From contig JAUKTV010000024.1 in the NCBI GenBank assembly GCA_030549205.1, positions 186,001 through 250,000 of the forward strand: a stretch of 64,000 nucleotides of DNA. Reading direction: 5' to 3'. Below are positions 13,276 to 26,069 of the stretch, one piece after another (positions within the stretch are counted from its first letter, which is position 1; each line of letters begins with the position of its first letter). The notes beneath the pieces were generated by a model that was given only the letters and a program-made list of their open reading frames with translations, was not told the origin of the DNA and did not search any database. This DNA comes from Apiosordaria backusii (Eukaryota; Ascomycota; Sordariomycetes; Sordariales; Lasiosphaeriaceae). The translations under genes and the position numbers were made by a program.

Positions 13276-14392
13276 AGTTTTAAATTTAAATTAAATAAGG
13301 AATTTAAATATAGGTTTAAAATTAAATATATAAAAAGAAATAAAGGCAATTAATGTATTTATAAATAATATTAATTACTTTAATAAAAGTTAATAGATTT
13401 ATTTAAATATTTTCTAAATTTAAATATTAAAAAATTAATACATTATAATTTAAACTAAAATATTAAATACTAAGTTTATTATAAAAAGAATATTTAATAT
13501 TACTTTACTTTATAATACTTATACTATATTGAAAGCTTATTTATTTAAAAAGGTTAAACGATTTAATAAAATAGAACTATTATTTATTAAAGCAGAATTA
13601 CTTAAGGATTAAATTAAAATTTAATATTTTAATTATTAATATAATTATAACTTTATATAAAAGTTAAAGACTTCCTTTTAACTATTTAAACTTTTGATAT
13701 TATAAGTAATATTAAAGAATTAATTATTACTTATTTATAGTTTAAAATTAAATATCTTTTAACTTTATTAAATAAACTTAAAAGTTTAAAAGTATTAGTA
13801 AGTTTATTAATTAAGTTTTATTTAAATAGTTTAAATATTTATAATTTAATTATTTAAATAGTAATATATTTTCTCTATATCTATTTTAAAGATTTATTAA
13901 GTTTCTAAATAAAATCGATTTAAGATTTAATTTAAGAAAATTTTTAAATAAAGCTTAGTATATTTTTAACTATAAATATAGCTTTAAATATCGGAGTAAG
14001 TTTATTAAATAAAATAGTTTTAAATATTAAAGTAAGGTTAATAAAGTTATTAAAAAATAATAATATCTAGTAATTTTCTTTTTATATAAAAAATTAAAGT
14101 TTAAGTATAAATTTAAATATCGTAAATAACTTAATAATTTACTATTATTAAAGGAAAGTTTCTTTTTAATAATATTGTTTTTTTTTTTAATAAGTCTAGT
14201 ATACTTAACTTATATATTTATAAAAAATTAATTCTAATTTTAAATAAAGTAATTAAAACTTTATATTTAGTATACCTAACTTTCTTATAAAATAAAGCTT
14301 TAAGGATATATATTAATTAAAGATTTATTAGCATTAAAAATAATAATTTATTCCTTAAATGGTATTTAAATATAAGTATTTACAAAGTAAAT

Positions 14393-15351
14393 CTTAAGGT
14401 TTAGTGGTATATATACAAGACGTAATATATAGATGCTTATGATTAATACAATAGTAAATAGTATCTTTAAGTTATTTAGTATACTATTAAACTAGCTACT
14501 TATTAAAGTATCTTAGCCTTTACTATTATACTTATAATCGATATTAGCTTTATTAACTATCCTTCTACTTTATCTTTCTATATAAATACTTTATCCTAAG
14601 TCCTTATATTATTATTATCAATCTATAATCCTCGATCGAATTTAATTAACCCCTATTTAAATCGACAGAGTTCAGTATATTGTTCGATAAATAAAGTATT
14701 AAGCTTATATATAGTTAAATCCTAAATATAGGTAAGGCCTATATTTTATTCTTTACTATCTTTCTTTAATATAGCTATTATTATATCGGCCAATTTAACC
14801 TTATTACTATCTTATATTAAGATCTTGTATTTATAAGCTTTCGGTATAGTAGATTATATACTAGTATTATGTCAGTGCTATCTTTTAGTTGTTAAGTTAT
14901 ATAGAATAGACCTATACTTAATACTATAAGTAGTCGGTTAAGTTTTAATATAGTAGGTAATGTAAAAGAAGAATATAGTAGGTAATATAAAAGAGGAAAG
15001 GTAAAGAAAAGCAGTAAATAGGATCCTTTTTAACTTTATATAAGCGCTAATGCCTGGCCTTAGCGTAGGCCGGTAAGGGAATTATCGGTATAGTTATAAG
15101 CAATTTAATAGTAAAGGAAGTGTTTAGAAGGTTTGGCTATAATATCATTATATAAGCTTATTATTAAACTTGATAGTAGAAGGTTTAGCTATATAATAAG
15201 TATATAATAACTATGTAATAATTATATAACTATGACGGTAGCTCTAGGCAGTTCAAGTAGTATACTAGATTAACTATAAAGAGAACCAACGCCGGGTATA
15301 GCGTTATAAAAGAATTTTTTTTTAGAAGCTCCACTTCTTAAAGAGACATTA
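14393..15351 (+). repeat. Unnamed ~950-bp repeat family, copy 3
   Basis: Direct repeat of copy 2, separated from it by about 1.1 kb of AT-rich DNA. It has the same ends and internal landmarks (GGATCCTTTTTAA, GCGTAGGCCGGTAAGGGA). The right end reads ACATTACA, so the complementary strand begins TGTAATGT, as an LTR might. No clear target duplication was found. Confidence 0.85.
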
Positions 15352-16429
15352 CAAAGTGAATAAAAGATTTAAATTTAAATTAAGTAGTAAAAAACAAAAC
15401 TATATTATTAAAGTTAATTTATTAAAAAGTAGGTTTTTTTTAAAAAGAAGTTATTATATTATAAAAGCTAATATATTATATTATATATTATTAAAAATAT
15501 GCTCTATATAAACATTTAAAATATCGTCTAATAAAATAAATAATAAAGCTTTTTAATTATTTAAAAATATATATATAATTAAAAAAGCTAAACTATAGTA
15601 TTATAAAATAAAGTTAAATTACTTTTATTAATTTGATAATTAATATTATTAAAATTCAATTTACAATTATTAAATTAATATATTTTAAGTTTATTTCTAA
15701 TATAATAAAAAGTTTACTTACATTAAAAACAAAGGGTTTATTAAGTCTTTTAAATATAATTAATAAAGCTAAATCTTTAAAATATTTTTTCGTTTATAAA
15801 ACTTATCAAGATAATACTTAAAGGCAATATACTTACTAATTAATTACTTAAATAATATTTAATCTCCAACTCCTTTATTTTTAAAAATATTAAAATCGAT
15901 CTTTAAAGTTTACTTAACGTTAATAGTAATAATAAAATCTTAAATCTAAAAGACATTAACTTTATTATATAATTTATACTAATTAATATACTTATTAATA
16001 CTTTAAAAAGTTAAGCTAATAGATTTAATCTAATATAAAGAAAGGCTATAAAAAGCCTTAAAGTAAATAAAAGGAGTTAATAAAAAGGTTATTAAGAGGA
16101 TAATTTAAATATAATGTTTATAAATATTTAAAATATCATTAAAGTATTAAGTAAATAAAATAGTAAGTTATTTTAAATTAAAGGTTAAAATTATTATAGT
16201 TTTTTAAAAGTAAATTTAAATTAAGTTTAAAAGTAAATATTGCAATTTAATAATAAAGTAAGAGTTATAAAAGTTAATATAGTTTTTTAATTAGGGCTTT
16301 AAATACTAACATCGACTTGATAATTAAGGTATAAATTTAATAAATAATAATAAGAAAAAATTGATCTTTAGCTTAAATTAAACCGTTTAATTAAATAAGA
16401 TTATAATTACTATTATTGCAAGGTCACTG

Positions 16430-17960
16430 GTATGTAATATGTTGGTTATATAATAATTAATTGATTTTGTATTTGCTATATAAGAAGTGGCTATATATAT
16501 GAGCATATAGATCTTTCTACATCCCTGCATCCTTCTATAATATAAATCTTTAATAAGGCTATTTCTATTACTTTTTTATTTATAACCTTAATTAATTTAT
16601 TAAGATTAATTTTAACTATAAAGTTTTGTTTTAAAATAACCATAAAGTTCTTATTTACTTTATATAATAATTTAAATATATTTTAAAACTTCTTAAATAT
16701 TATAATAATTTTATATAATACTTTAAAAGGAAGATTAAGTTTTAATAATAAGCCTTATATAAAGGGGGCCTTTTTAAATACATTATTACTTTTTAATATA
16801 ATATATAAATTAATAAATAGTCGATTTAAGTTAACTAATTAAAGCCTTATTATTAATTACTTAACTTTAATATTTTTAATATAAATAGTATATTCCTTAG
16901 TTTTACTATATATCTTTAAAAAGTCCAATTTATTAAAGGTAATATTAGCTCTTTTATAATAAATAATATTATTAAAAAACTTACGGTATTTATTTTTTAA
17001 AGGGCTAAATATAAAAAGGTTTAATAATTAAAAAATATATAAATAGTAGGCTGATAAAAAAATAAGAAGATATTATTAATATAGTAATTTTCTATAAACT
17101 TATCAGTTTTATAAAAACCATAACCGTTAATTATTAATAGCCTTTTTTCTTTTATAACTATACTTAATATATATACTTTAATTAACTATTTTAAAATAAG
17201 GCTATTATTAATTTAAATACTTTATAAAACCAGAATCTTTAAGTTTTAACTTCTTCAAGGTCTTTATACTTATATTACTATTATTAAATTAAAGTAACTT
17301 TATATATAATAAAAAAATAGAGGGACTACCTAATAATTATAATATATTTTAAGATTATAATTTATATATAGTTTTTTAAATATTTAATAATAACTACTTT
17401 AATTTTTAATTTTCTAATATATATATTATTAAGGCCTTAATCTTTTATTATACTTACTTTATTTATATTTATTTAATATTAAAGTTTAATATCCTTAATA
17501 ATAGGAAAAGTAAGCCTTTTAAATTAAAAAGTAATAGCCTTTTTAATGATACCATTAATATATTTAATATTTATTTATTTAACATTTTTAATATAAACTT
17601 TTAAATTCTAAGTTAAAAAATAGCATAGTTAATAGACCTTAAACTTATAATTATTTCCTTTTTTATTTAATATATAGTTAATAAAATAGTATATTTATTA
17701 ATAAATTATAGTAACCCTAAGGTTTTTTTAAGTTACTATTTACTTAGTTAAATGCCTTTTTTAAATTAAAGAAAAGTTCTATTAATAATAAATTTAATAA
17801 ATACTATAAAATTCTTAACTATTATTAATATAAAAATATATTATTAAAAAAGGTATATTCTATTTAACTTTAACTTTAGTATATATATAATTATACTTAA
17901 TAATAATAAGGATAGCTTTTTAAAGGTCATTTTTTATATATAAAGATATTATAAAAATCT
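16430..17960 (-). mobile_element. pogo/Fot1-type DNA transposon remnant, RIP-degraded
   Basis: On the minus strand, codons near 17100-17140 read LLIINGYGFYKTDKFI. This matches the second catalytic-Asp region of Fot1/pogo transposases (Asp-Gly-His-x-Ser-His) after RIP changes Asp to Asn, His to Tyr and Ser to Phe. About 20 codons downstream a Leu/Phe-rich stretch fits the region leading to the third acidic residue, and further down FSPLKNKY and a TFNKLDFLKIYSKTKE-like stretch resemble the conserved C-terminal part of that family. Frames contain many stops, so it is not functional. Terminal inverted repeats were not found; the outer coordinates are approximate. The left edge (16430-16550) is less AT-rich. 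Confidence 0.65.
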
Positions 17961-18592
17961 CCTTTTTTTGATAGTTAGAATAGTATAAATAAAGTAGAAA
18001 TTAAAAGAAAATAAAACAGATAAAAATATAGAAAAAAATAGATGGTTAAGTTATTTTATATGCAGTTAGCTATTAATATTAAGTCGGCTAATAGCGTAAG
18101 AGCCTGGTAGGGCAACAGGGTAGTAAATGCACTTATCTGTAAAAGAGAGGGGTGTGTTGAAAGTGAGGTTTTGAGAATCCGAAAATGCAACCAGGGATTG
18201 AGAATTGATTGGGCTGGAGCTGTACCGCGCCTCAAGTACCAGTACCTTGGGCACACGCCATCGCCGCCGGTTTGCTCCCTATTTGCAAGTATCTCTACCT
18301 TCAGCGCCCCCGGATCCGCCATTCAGCGGGGGTTTGGCTGTCAAGGACAAAACGCGCCGTCCAAGTTCCAACTGCGAAGCGCAGAACTCCAGACACCGAA
18401 GAGAGAGCATCACCAAAAACGACAACAAGCTCACGAGCCCTGCAGCCATTTTGACTTTCAATACCCCACACGCCAGGCCCAAGACCTGCCCGATTTGCAG
18501 CCACATTTTCTACCAGTTTCCTTTCCTGGATTTCATTTCACAAGAATCAGCAACATCACGATTCTCTGCGGGACACGCATCCAGACGCAGAG

Positions 18593-19967
18593 ATGGATGT
18601 CGATGCGCGCAGGATCAAGGACGAGGACGATGGCCACCACATCAGAACCACCAGCGAAAAGCCATCATATCGGTCATGGAAGAAGAAGTATCGCAAGATG
18701 CGCATCGTTTTTGACGACAAGATGAAGGCCAACGAGGATCTTCACTTGATGGAGCAGAAGGCGCTGGCTACGGCCAAGAGGCTCGCGGTTCACAACGAGT
18801 AAGCAGCACACGCCTGGCCCAGCCAATTTCAATTCTAATCCATCAGCATTTGGTTCACACACGCTAACATGATGATTTTCTAGTCGATTGCTCGATCTCC
18901 TTCTTGATGTCAACAACTCGGGTCAAATTCCGCCCGAAAAGCGATTTGACCTGAGCGTGGACACCCCAGCAGATGACGACGCCCTCTGCCTCGACATCGA
19001 TAGGCCATCGACGCCAACGAAAGGCCCACAACCCTCCAAATCGTTCAAAAAGCTCCTCCACGAAGTCCCACACATTCCGTACTTGGCCGCTTCAGAGCAT
19101 TTTCCAGACCTCATCGCAGACCTACAAGCAGGGCGAGAGTCCCCGGCCGACCCTCTACAGGGCGCTCCTCACCCCCCATCATTCCTCACGGCAGACGATG
19201 TAGACAACTACCTCTACGAACTCGACCTCCGCCTCTTCGACGAGGCCGATCAGCTCCCCACCCTCGCCCCTCTAGCCCACCCAGACGAGACCGCCTCCCG
19301 CGAAAAGACCTCCCGCGACTACGCCCTCCGAAACCCCGTCTCCGTGCACAACTGGCTCCGCAAGAACGCCCCCAACACCTTCCTCCAAGACACCGAGAAC
19401 CACGGCGGTGATAAAGACGGCCACAGCACCAAAGACAAGGACGACCACAAAAACGGCGCCGCCGACGACCACGGCTCCTCCGTCACGGTCCCGAGCTCCT
19501 CCAGCCGAGGAGGACGTGGTGGAGGGCCAGGATCCAGAGGCGGTCCTGGCTCCCGAGGCGGACGAGTAGGAGGCGATCCAGGCTCAACCCGCACCAAACG
19601 CGTCAGCGCCGCAGCCAAGAGGGCCATCGCCGCCGCCGCTGCTGCTGCCGAGTCCTTTGAGGATGACGACACAGAGATGAGCCAGTCGGCGAGTGTCCTT
19701 GCCACTCCTACTCCCGCTTCTGTCGGTGCAAAGGGTGCGGGCGGTGCCGGCAAGAGGAAGAGGGTCACGGATGATGACCCGGGGTACAGACCAAAGGGGG
19801 GATCCAGCCGGCCGACCAAGAAGAAGCGGAAGAGCGAAGGGGGCGGTGCGGCTGATGGCGGCGGTGGGATGACGACACCGAGTGCGCCGGCGACTAAGAG
19901 GCCGCGGAAGAGCGGGGGGTCTGGGGATGGGGGTTCGGTGATGTATAGGAAGGAGGTTGATGACTGA
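18593..19967 (+). CDS. INO80 chromatin-remodelling complex subunit, Iec3-like
   Basis: Two exons, 18593-18798 and 18884-19967, joined by an 85-nt intron (GTAAGC...TTCTAG); 429 residues. Residues ~25-85 contain SYRSWKKKYRKMRI, a helical Gln/Ala/Lys-rich segment and NDRLLDLLLDVN. This is the N-terminal signature of the fungal Iec3 subunit of the INO80 nucleosome remodeller, a nuclear complex acting in transcription and DNA repair. The middle carries short conserved stretches (FKKLLHEVPHIPYL, NPVSVHNWLRKNAP). The C-terminal third is low complexity: an RGG-rich patch, Lys/Arg clusters that could be nuclear localisation signals, and a Ser/Thr/Ala-rich tail. The splice joins a split Asp codon, giving uninterrupted family similarity. 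It is the first gene beside the RIP block and converges with the next gene. Confidence 0.88.
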
Positions 19968-20908
19968 GGGAGAGAGGGGTGGTTCTCAGTTTCCGGTTTT
20001 TGTGTCCAGGACTTTGCTCTAGGGACATGAAGACAGGTTATTTCGGGAGAAGAAGTTTGATCTTTTTGTCTTCTCTTTTTTTTTCTTCGTGGTAGTTCAA
20101 TCTCCACGCAACCAGCGGGAACCAACCAAGCATGTGTATTTCATCAAGACTTTCTTCACTTGAGGACTTCTAGAATCAGTTTGGTCGGCGTCGGGCAGGG
20201 TAAGGGGTTGATATTCAGTCACGGGCGTATAGGATTGGAAGCGTGTGTGTAAATTATGTCTCATCATTGAGCTTCTTCGATGATGAAAATCCTTGACTGG
20301 GAAAAAACGGGACATGGCATCACGGGAGTTAGGGAAAATTAGAGAGCTACTGATCTGCCCTAGAGAGGCAAACGCAGAATAATCAAAAATGGGTGTGTTA
20401 AGCAGCAGCAATGTCTTTAGTCATGAACCGTGGTGAAACGAAAGCAAGAGGGACACAAGCATTAGTTCCAAATGGCTTGAAATGCATCAAATATGTGCGG
20501 GAGTGTCTTCAACTCTTTATATACAGGGAGCCTGTAGTGTACTGTAGATCCCAACTCGGCAATATACATCTGAAGTTGGCGTACCATTTGGCGATAAAAA
20601 TCTGGTTACCAACTCCCCCCAAACAAGGAAAACAACATGTGCGTGTCTGTGCTGTTTTGCTGATGGCAAGCACAGCATCAGCTCCAGACATGCGATGATA
20701 ACCTCCTCTTTCTCCCATCTATCGAGGTGAAAATCTTTATGATTTCTATCCTCTATGGTTGCTGTTCAGCCAGCCCCAGTTACGGCTTGCTGGTGACAGC
20801 GTGGATGCAACCCTCTCTCGTCTTCCTCCGCGGCGGGCTTAGGACAGCCTTCCTCGTGACGTTTCCGCCACTTTGACCATCGGATTTGTTTGTTGATTAG
20901 CGTATTGC

Positions 20909-22543
20909 TTAGAGCTTCTCCTTGAGGCTCTGCTTGAGTCTTCTCTCAACGGCGACCATGTACTCGGAGGTGGTGACGTAGTCCTCACGGCCAGTCTTGC
21001 CGCAGGCAAGGGCAAGATCCTTGGTCATGATGCCATCAACATCGACGGTGTCAATGCAGGCCTTCTCGAGAGCCTCGGCGAAGGCAACGACCTCGGGGGT
21101 GTCGTCGAGCTTCCCACGCTGGATGAGACCACGGGTCCAGGCGAAGATGGAGGCAATAGGGTTAGTGGAGGTCTCACGGCCCTTCTGGTGCTCACGGTAG
21201 TGGCGGGTGACGGTGCCATGGGCAGCCTCGGACTCGAAGGTCTTGCCATCAGGGGTGATGAGGACAGAGGTCATCAGACCCAGGGAGCCGAAGCCCTGAG
21301 CGACGATGTCGGACTGAACGTCACCATCGTAGTCTAGACAGGCGGGTCAGCTTTCGTGTTCGTCTGGTGGCTTTTTTCAAACCCCAAGATTACGCAATGG
21401 CTGCAGAAACTCACTCTTAAGAGCCATGATGTAACCACCGCTGCTCTTGATCATCTGGGCAACCATGTCGTCGATGAGACGGTGCTCATACCAGATGCCC
21501 TTGGCCTCGAAAGCGGCCTTGTACTCGGTGTCGTAGAGCTGCTGGAAGATGTCCTTGAAGCGACCATCGTACTTCTTGAGGATGGTGTTCTTGGTGCTCA
21601 TGTACAGAGGCAGGCCCTTGTCAATGGCGAGCTTGAAGCTGGCATGGGCGAAGCCGGTGATGGACTCGTCAGTGTTGTACTGGGTCTGGGCAACACCGCC
21701 GCCACCCTGGAACTTGTACACCTCAATCTCCTGGGGCTCACCACCCTCGGGGGTGTAGACCATGCTCAGCTTGCCGGGACCGGGGGCAACGAAGTCCTTG
21801 GCCCGGTACTGGTCACCAAAGGCGTGGCGGCCAATGATGATGGGCTTCTTCCATCCGGGAACCAGACGAGGGACACGGGGGATGACGATGGGCTCACGGA
21901 AGACGGTGCCGCCGAGGGCGTTGCGGATGGTGCCGTTAGGGGAGAGCCACACTGTCAGAAGCAAAAAACAGGTTTACCGTCAGCCGAACCGAACTCTTTT
22001 CTGGAGACTTTCTGTCTGTTTGGGTCCCGCGGGCCGAGGCAAACTCTGTTTGTGATAGAGTTTCCCACCAGCCCCGGTGGATATATAAAGGGGACACAAA
22101 GGGCTCGCAAAACACATACTCTGCTTCAGCTTGAACTCCTCCACGCGGGCCTCATCGGGGGTGATGGTGGCGCACTTGACACCAACCGAGTACTTCTTGA
22201 TGGCCTCGGCAGCATCGATGGTGACCTGGTCGTTGGTCTGGTCGCGGTACTCGAGGCCGAGATCGTAGTACTTGAGGTCGACATCGAGGTAGGGGTAGAT
22301 GAACTTGTCCTTGATGTCCTGCCAGATGACACGGGTCATCTCGTCGCCGTCAAGCTCGACGACGGGGTTCTTGACCTTGATCTTAGCAGCGGAAGCCATT
22401 GTGCGTCTATAGTGCTGGAAGAGGGCTACGGGAGTGGCTCTCGAGGAGATGCGGATGGTGTTGGAGACCGGGGTGAAGACAGCACGCGAGCAGGATGGAC
22501 GAGTAAAAGAGGCACGGAGGGCCGAGGAGACGACGGAAGACAT
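20909..22543 (-). CDS. Isocitrate dehydrogenase [NADP], mitochondrial
   Basis: Three exons on the minus strand (22543-22120, 21951-21415, 21333-20909), 461 residues. It converts isocitrate to 2-oxoglutarate with NADPH production. The mature part begins KIKVKNPVVELDGDEMTR and contains MWLSPNGTIRNALGGT, the NYDGDVQSDIVAQGFGSLG dehydrogenase signature and a C-terminal AAHGTVTRHYREHQ region, all typical of eukaryotic NADP-IDH. Both introns restore family sequence exactly. The first ~48 residues are Ser/Arg/Ala-rich without acids, a mitochondrial presequence. A second in-frame ATG (22399, MASAAK) sits at the start of the mature protein and could give a cytosolic form. The C-terminus (EKL) is not a standard peroxisomal signal. 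The upstream region has pyrimidine-rich tracts. Confidence 0.95.
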
Positions 22544-24646
22544 GTCGAGAAGAAGGGGAGGGGAAGGGAGGGGACAAGAGAGGGGCAAACTGGGCGATGT
22601 ATCAAAGAGGTAGGTTTAGTCAGGAAGGGGGGTTTGCTCGTGCCCGGACCGACCCGCGGTGGCAGCTCGTCGGATTGTCGGAGCTGCACTTCAAATGAGA
22701 ATGGCGACGAAAGCCGAGGATGAAGCCGCCGCTGAGGGCTTGATTGGGTGTTTCGAGCTGTCGCGAGTGGGCCGCGGCAATGACGCCCGGCAGAGGGGAA
22801 CAACACGAGATCGGCGAGACTGGGAGCGCCCGGTATACAGCGGATGAGGGACAGGTAACACAAGGTCGGGCCTGGACAGATGGGCCGGTAGGCACTTGTG
22901 TTTAAAAGGTGGTAGATGGGAGGACCCGCGAGAGCGATGACGGCGGCGAGAACGGTGAACGAAGCGAAAAGCGGCCTTGTCGCCGAACAGGAGCTGCCGG
23001 ATCGACGATATATATCAGGGATAGCGATACTTTGCCAGCTGCAGGGACCCTGCTTAGAGCCTGATTTTCTTAATTTGCCAGTGGAACATTCAACGTCGTC
23101 TGCGTCCCGTGTCTGGCCTGTACACCTGACAGCTCTTCAGCACACAGCAGCTGGCACAGCAGACGCAGCAAGCAATGCACGATACCGCCGTGGGCTTTGG
23201 GCGGATGGACGGGAGACCGGTTGCGCTTCGAGCTCGCGAGTTTGAGGATAAAACTCTTCCCGCATGCTACCTGGGGAGCGGGGCAAGCGGGGTCAAAAGG
23301 CGCCGGTGCAGGGGAGCTGTCCGGCAAGGTGAAATGTGGGGGCAGCCAAAGGCCAAAAAGCACGCACGGGAAAATGGCGATAAGTCACGGATATCGCCGG
23401 ATATAGGAGATGGATCGACGAAAACACCAGTCATGCCCGTGATGTCTGCGATGGGACGACAAGCGAGTATATATATATGCTTTCAGCAATGGGCTACCGG
23501 TGACAGGAATGCTGGCGAGCCTTCAGAAACCCCAATCCTTTGAAAATTTCTTCTTCTGCACCGAATTCGGGACGTTGATGATGCGGATCCACAATCTTAC
23601 ATATCGATAAGACGTTGAATCGATGAATCGTCATCGTTTCCATGCTCTCGGTCCGTTGAGACACCCATGCCAACTCCACCACATGTCCAACGACTCGCTC
23701 ATCAAGATGCTGCTGATGCTGCTGAGGCTTCTCATTTTGGGAGTCAGATATATCGCAGAGCAAGGCTTTTCTGATTTGATCAAAGTCCAGAAGCCCTATG
23801 GCTATGGAACACGACGTTCCTTGCTTGTATTCGGTGTAGAAACCGGCGACATGCTCCACATTGGACGACATGTCTTGAACAGAAAAGACGAGAAATACAT
23901 ATACAGCGGGGGAGTACTTGCTTCCTCAACCCCGAAACCAAGCATGACATATCCATGCCATGCTATCCCATCCCGTGCCAGATCTTGATCTATCCTGTTT
24001 AACCTCCCTTGTATGGTTTCCCATAACGTACAAACGTTTGGTACAATATGCAATGTACACAGCCCATCTGCAAGCAGTTGGGCTGAAACGGCACGAGGCC
24101 ACCAATGAGGGACAGCACAATTGCGTCCCCCATATGGAATAAAAAACGTTGTAAAGGCCTCCCTCCCTGTGAGCCTTCTCAGTTGAGCTGAAACCAGCTC
24201 ACCACCTCCTTGTCCCATATTCCCCACTTTCCACCTCGAAAATTCAGCCTGAAAGAGGCCAGTGGCAACCATCTGTGACGATGATCCAAGTAAAAGCAAG
24301 GACGCCCCTGATAACATAGCACCAAAAACTCCACACCCTGAAACCTGGAAACGAGGTAACGAACGACCGACCTCTTGCCCCGGTCATCATGATCATGATC
24401 GTCATCGACACAAAAGAAAAGTAAAGAGAAAGACAACAGAGCATACGCTTCCCCAACTCCGTGTCCCTGTCCTGTGGTAATGAGAGAATGTGCTGTAAAA
24501 GCCTCCCCAAAAAGATGATGCAAAAGAAACATACCACCGGAGAAAACAACAAACCTTCCCCATCCAAAAGAATAATGCAGTCCATGACCTCGGAGAACAA
24601 AACGCCAGAAATCAGGATACCATCCCTCCTTCTCCTCATCTTGACT
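22544..24646. other. Intergenic, no supported gene
   Basis: Promoter side of the isocitrate dehydrogenase gene and 3' side of the zinc-finger gene. Small overlapping open frames exist on both strands (for example 23494-23871 minus, 23623-23988 plus), but none has family motifs or splice continuity. I see nothing else I can name. Confidence 0.6.
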
Positions 24647-26069
24647 TCAAGAAGCATACCCCTCCCTAACAGCCTCCCTCACCCTCTGTCTCTCGGCCTC
24701 GCAAGGATTCCCGCATCCCGGACAAGTGTATCCATCCTGAGCAATATCCACCCTCTTGACCAAGCACCTATTGCAGCGCCACCAGCCCTTATACACGGCG
24801 TGCGGCGCCCGTCCCTCCCACCACTTTCTGTCCTCCTTCTTGCTCCTCCTCAGCAGGTCCTCCTTGTGAAAGTCGCGGAGGTGGTCCCGGAAGTGATCCT
24901 GCCGGTAAAAGGGGGAGTCATGACGGTTGCACTTCTTGTAGTCACACTTGAACTTGACTTTCTTGTCCTCGTCCACGTGGACCATCTTGTAGTGGCGGTC
25001 GAGGTCAGCCGAGCGGGAGAAGGCCTTTTGGGCGCAGCCTGGGACGAGGCAGGGGTAGGTTTGTTTTTCGGAATGGAGCCTGAGATCCGAATGGCGGCGG
25101 TTAGTAAAAAGGGGGTTGTGTGTTTGTAGTGGGTGGTTCGGTGATTGCTTGTGATAATACTTACAGGACTGATGATGATGAGGAACCCTCAAAACCATGT
25201 GCAGCTTGTGAAGCTATCACTGAGGCATCGGATTCATCACGAAGGAGATCTTTCACGGGGCGTAGAATTCCACAAATGGCAAGCTGGCACATGTGGAATA
25301 TCTGGGCTTCTGGCACGCCGGCCCTCCGGTATTCAAGCTGTAAGTGGTAGGCTGCTTCATCAAGGGCGAACTTGATGGTGTCTGCGGAGGCCAGCTCTGG
25401 GTTTCTAAACTGGCAACAAAGGCAGTTGGAAAGAACCTGCTGGACTGCCTCCGTATATAGTAACTCTGGACCTTGCCCTGACTGGCTGAGGAGTTGTTGT
25501 TGGGCATAGTTAACCTGGTCAAAGGTGATGACATACAGCTCGGTGCTGCAGGAGTTGTTATTGTAGTCGTTGGCAGCACAATGGCTGGCATTATTGGTGG
25601 CTTGTTCTGCAGCAAGCTCAATGTCGCGAATCAGATAGTCAAATGCTTGAAGGGGTGTCGTGTACAATTGCAGGTCTTGGGGTGCTTCAAGATCCTTGTC
25701 GTCCAGATGATAGCCAGCGTTTGCGACCAGCTGATTTGAATCTTGCGGCTGAGGATGATATGAAGACGTTGGCCAGCCTTCGTTATAAATTTGGTGTTCG
25801 ACTATTGGCGAGCCTAGTGACGACACGTCCGTTGAGTATTGGCTGGAGGCGTAGGTGAGGTTTGTGTTGGCCGTGAGCGTCGTCGACTGCGAGCTGCTTC
25901 TTTGCATCGTCGAACTTGTCGGCACAGGCCAGGAGACATCTTGATAGGAAGCGTCATCAAAGACTGGGCTTTGATGGTAGGAAGACGAGTAAGCCATGTG
26001 GTTGAGCAGTTGAACCGTGCTGTTGACCGGCAACCACTCCTGAAGACGACTTTTGATGTTCGTTAGCAT
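24647..26069 (-). CDS. C2H2 zinc-finger protein
   Basis: Two exons (26069-25165 and 25079-24647) with an 85-nt intron that has a canonical donor (GTAAGT), a TACTAAC branch site and a CAG acceptor; 445 residues if the first ATG is used. MAYSSSYHQ at 25997 is an alternative start. The N-terminal 300 residues are Ser/Gln/Asn/Tyr-rich without a known domain. The C-terminal exon carries the zinc motifs: CLVPGC...HYKMVH (C-x4-C...H-x3-H), CDYKKC...HLRDFH, and then two CxxC pairs (RCNRC, CPGC) in a ribbon-like arrangement. This layout is common in uncharacterised Pezizomycotina zinc-finger proteins, probably nuclear DNA-binding; targets are unknown. The last ~120 residues are basic. Confidence 0.85.

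Larger units (their letters stand above)
1..18055. repeat. AT-rich RIP-degraded repeat block
   Basis: Continuous DNA dominated by A, T and TpA dinucleotides, with almost no open frame above 120 codons and stop codons (TAA, TAG) in every frame. Repeat copies inside it differ by C/T and G/A transitions, the mark of RIP in Pezizomycotina. It contains the transposon remnants listed separately. The stretches 1-256, 414-1096, 2051-2181, 7974-8456, 10469-11224, 11291-12327, 13276-14392 and 15352-16429 hold no feature I can name beyond more of the same degraded sequence. The block ends sharply near 18,055, about 540 bp before the first host gene. Such blocks are usually heterochromatic; that is inferred, not seen. 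Confidence 0.9.

Noticed and set aside
19319..20125. 268-codon minus-strand frame over the Iec3-like gene
   Set aside because: Pro-rich shadow of the GC-rich low-complexity 3' half of the real gene.
21356..22723. 455-codon plus-strand open frame
   Set aside because: Exactly antisense to the isocitrate dehydrogenase exons and crossing their introns; it has no domain and results from codon bias of the real gene.
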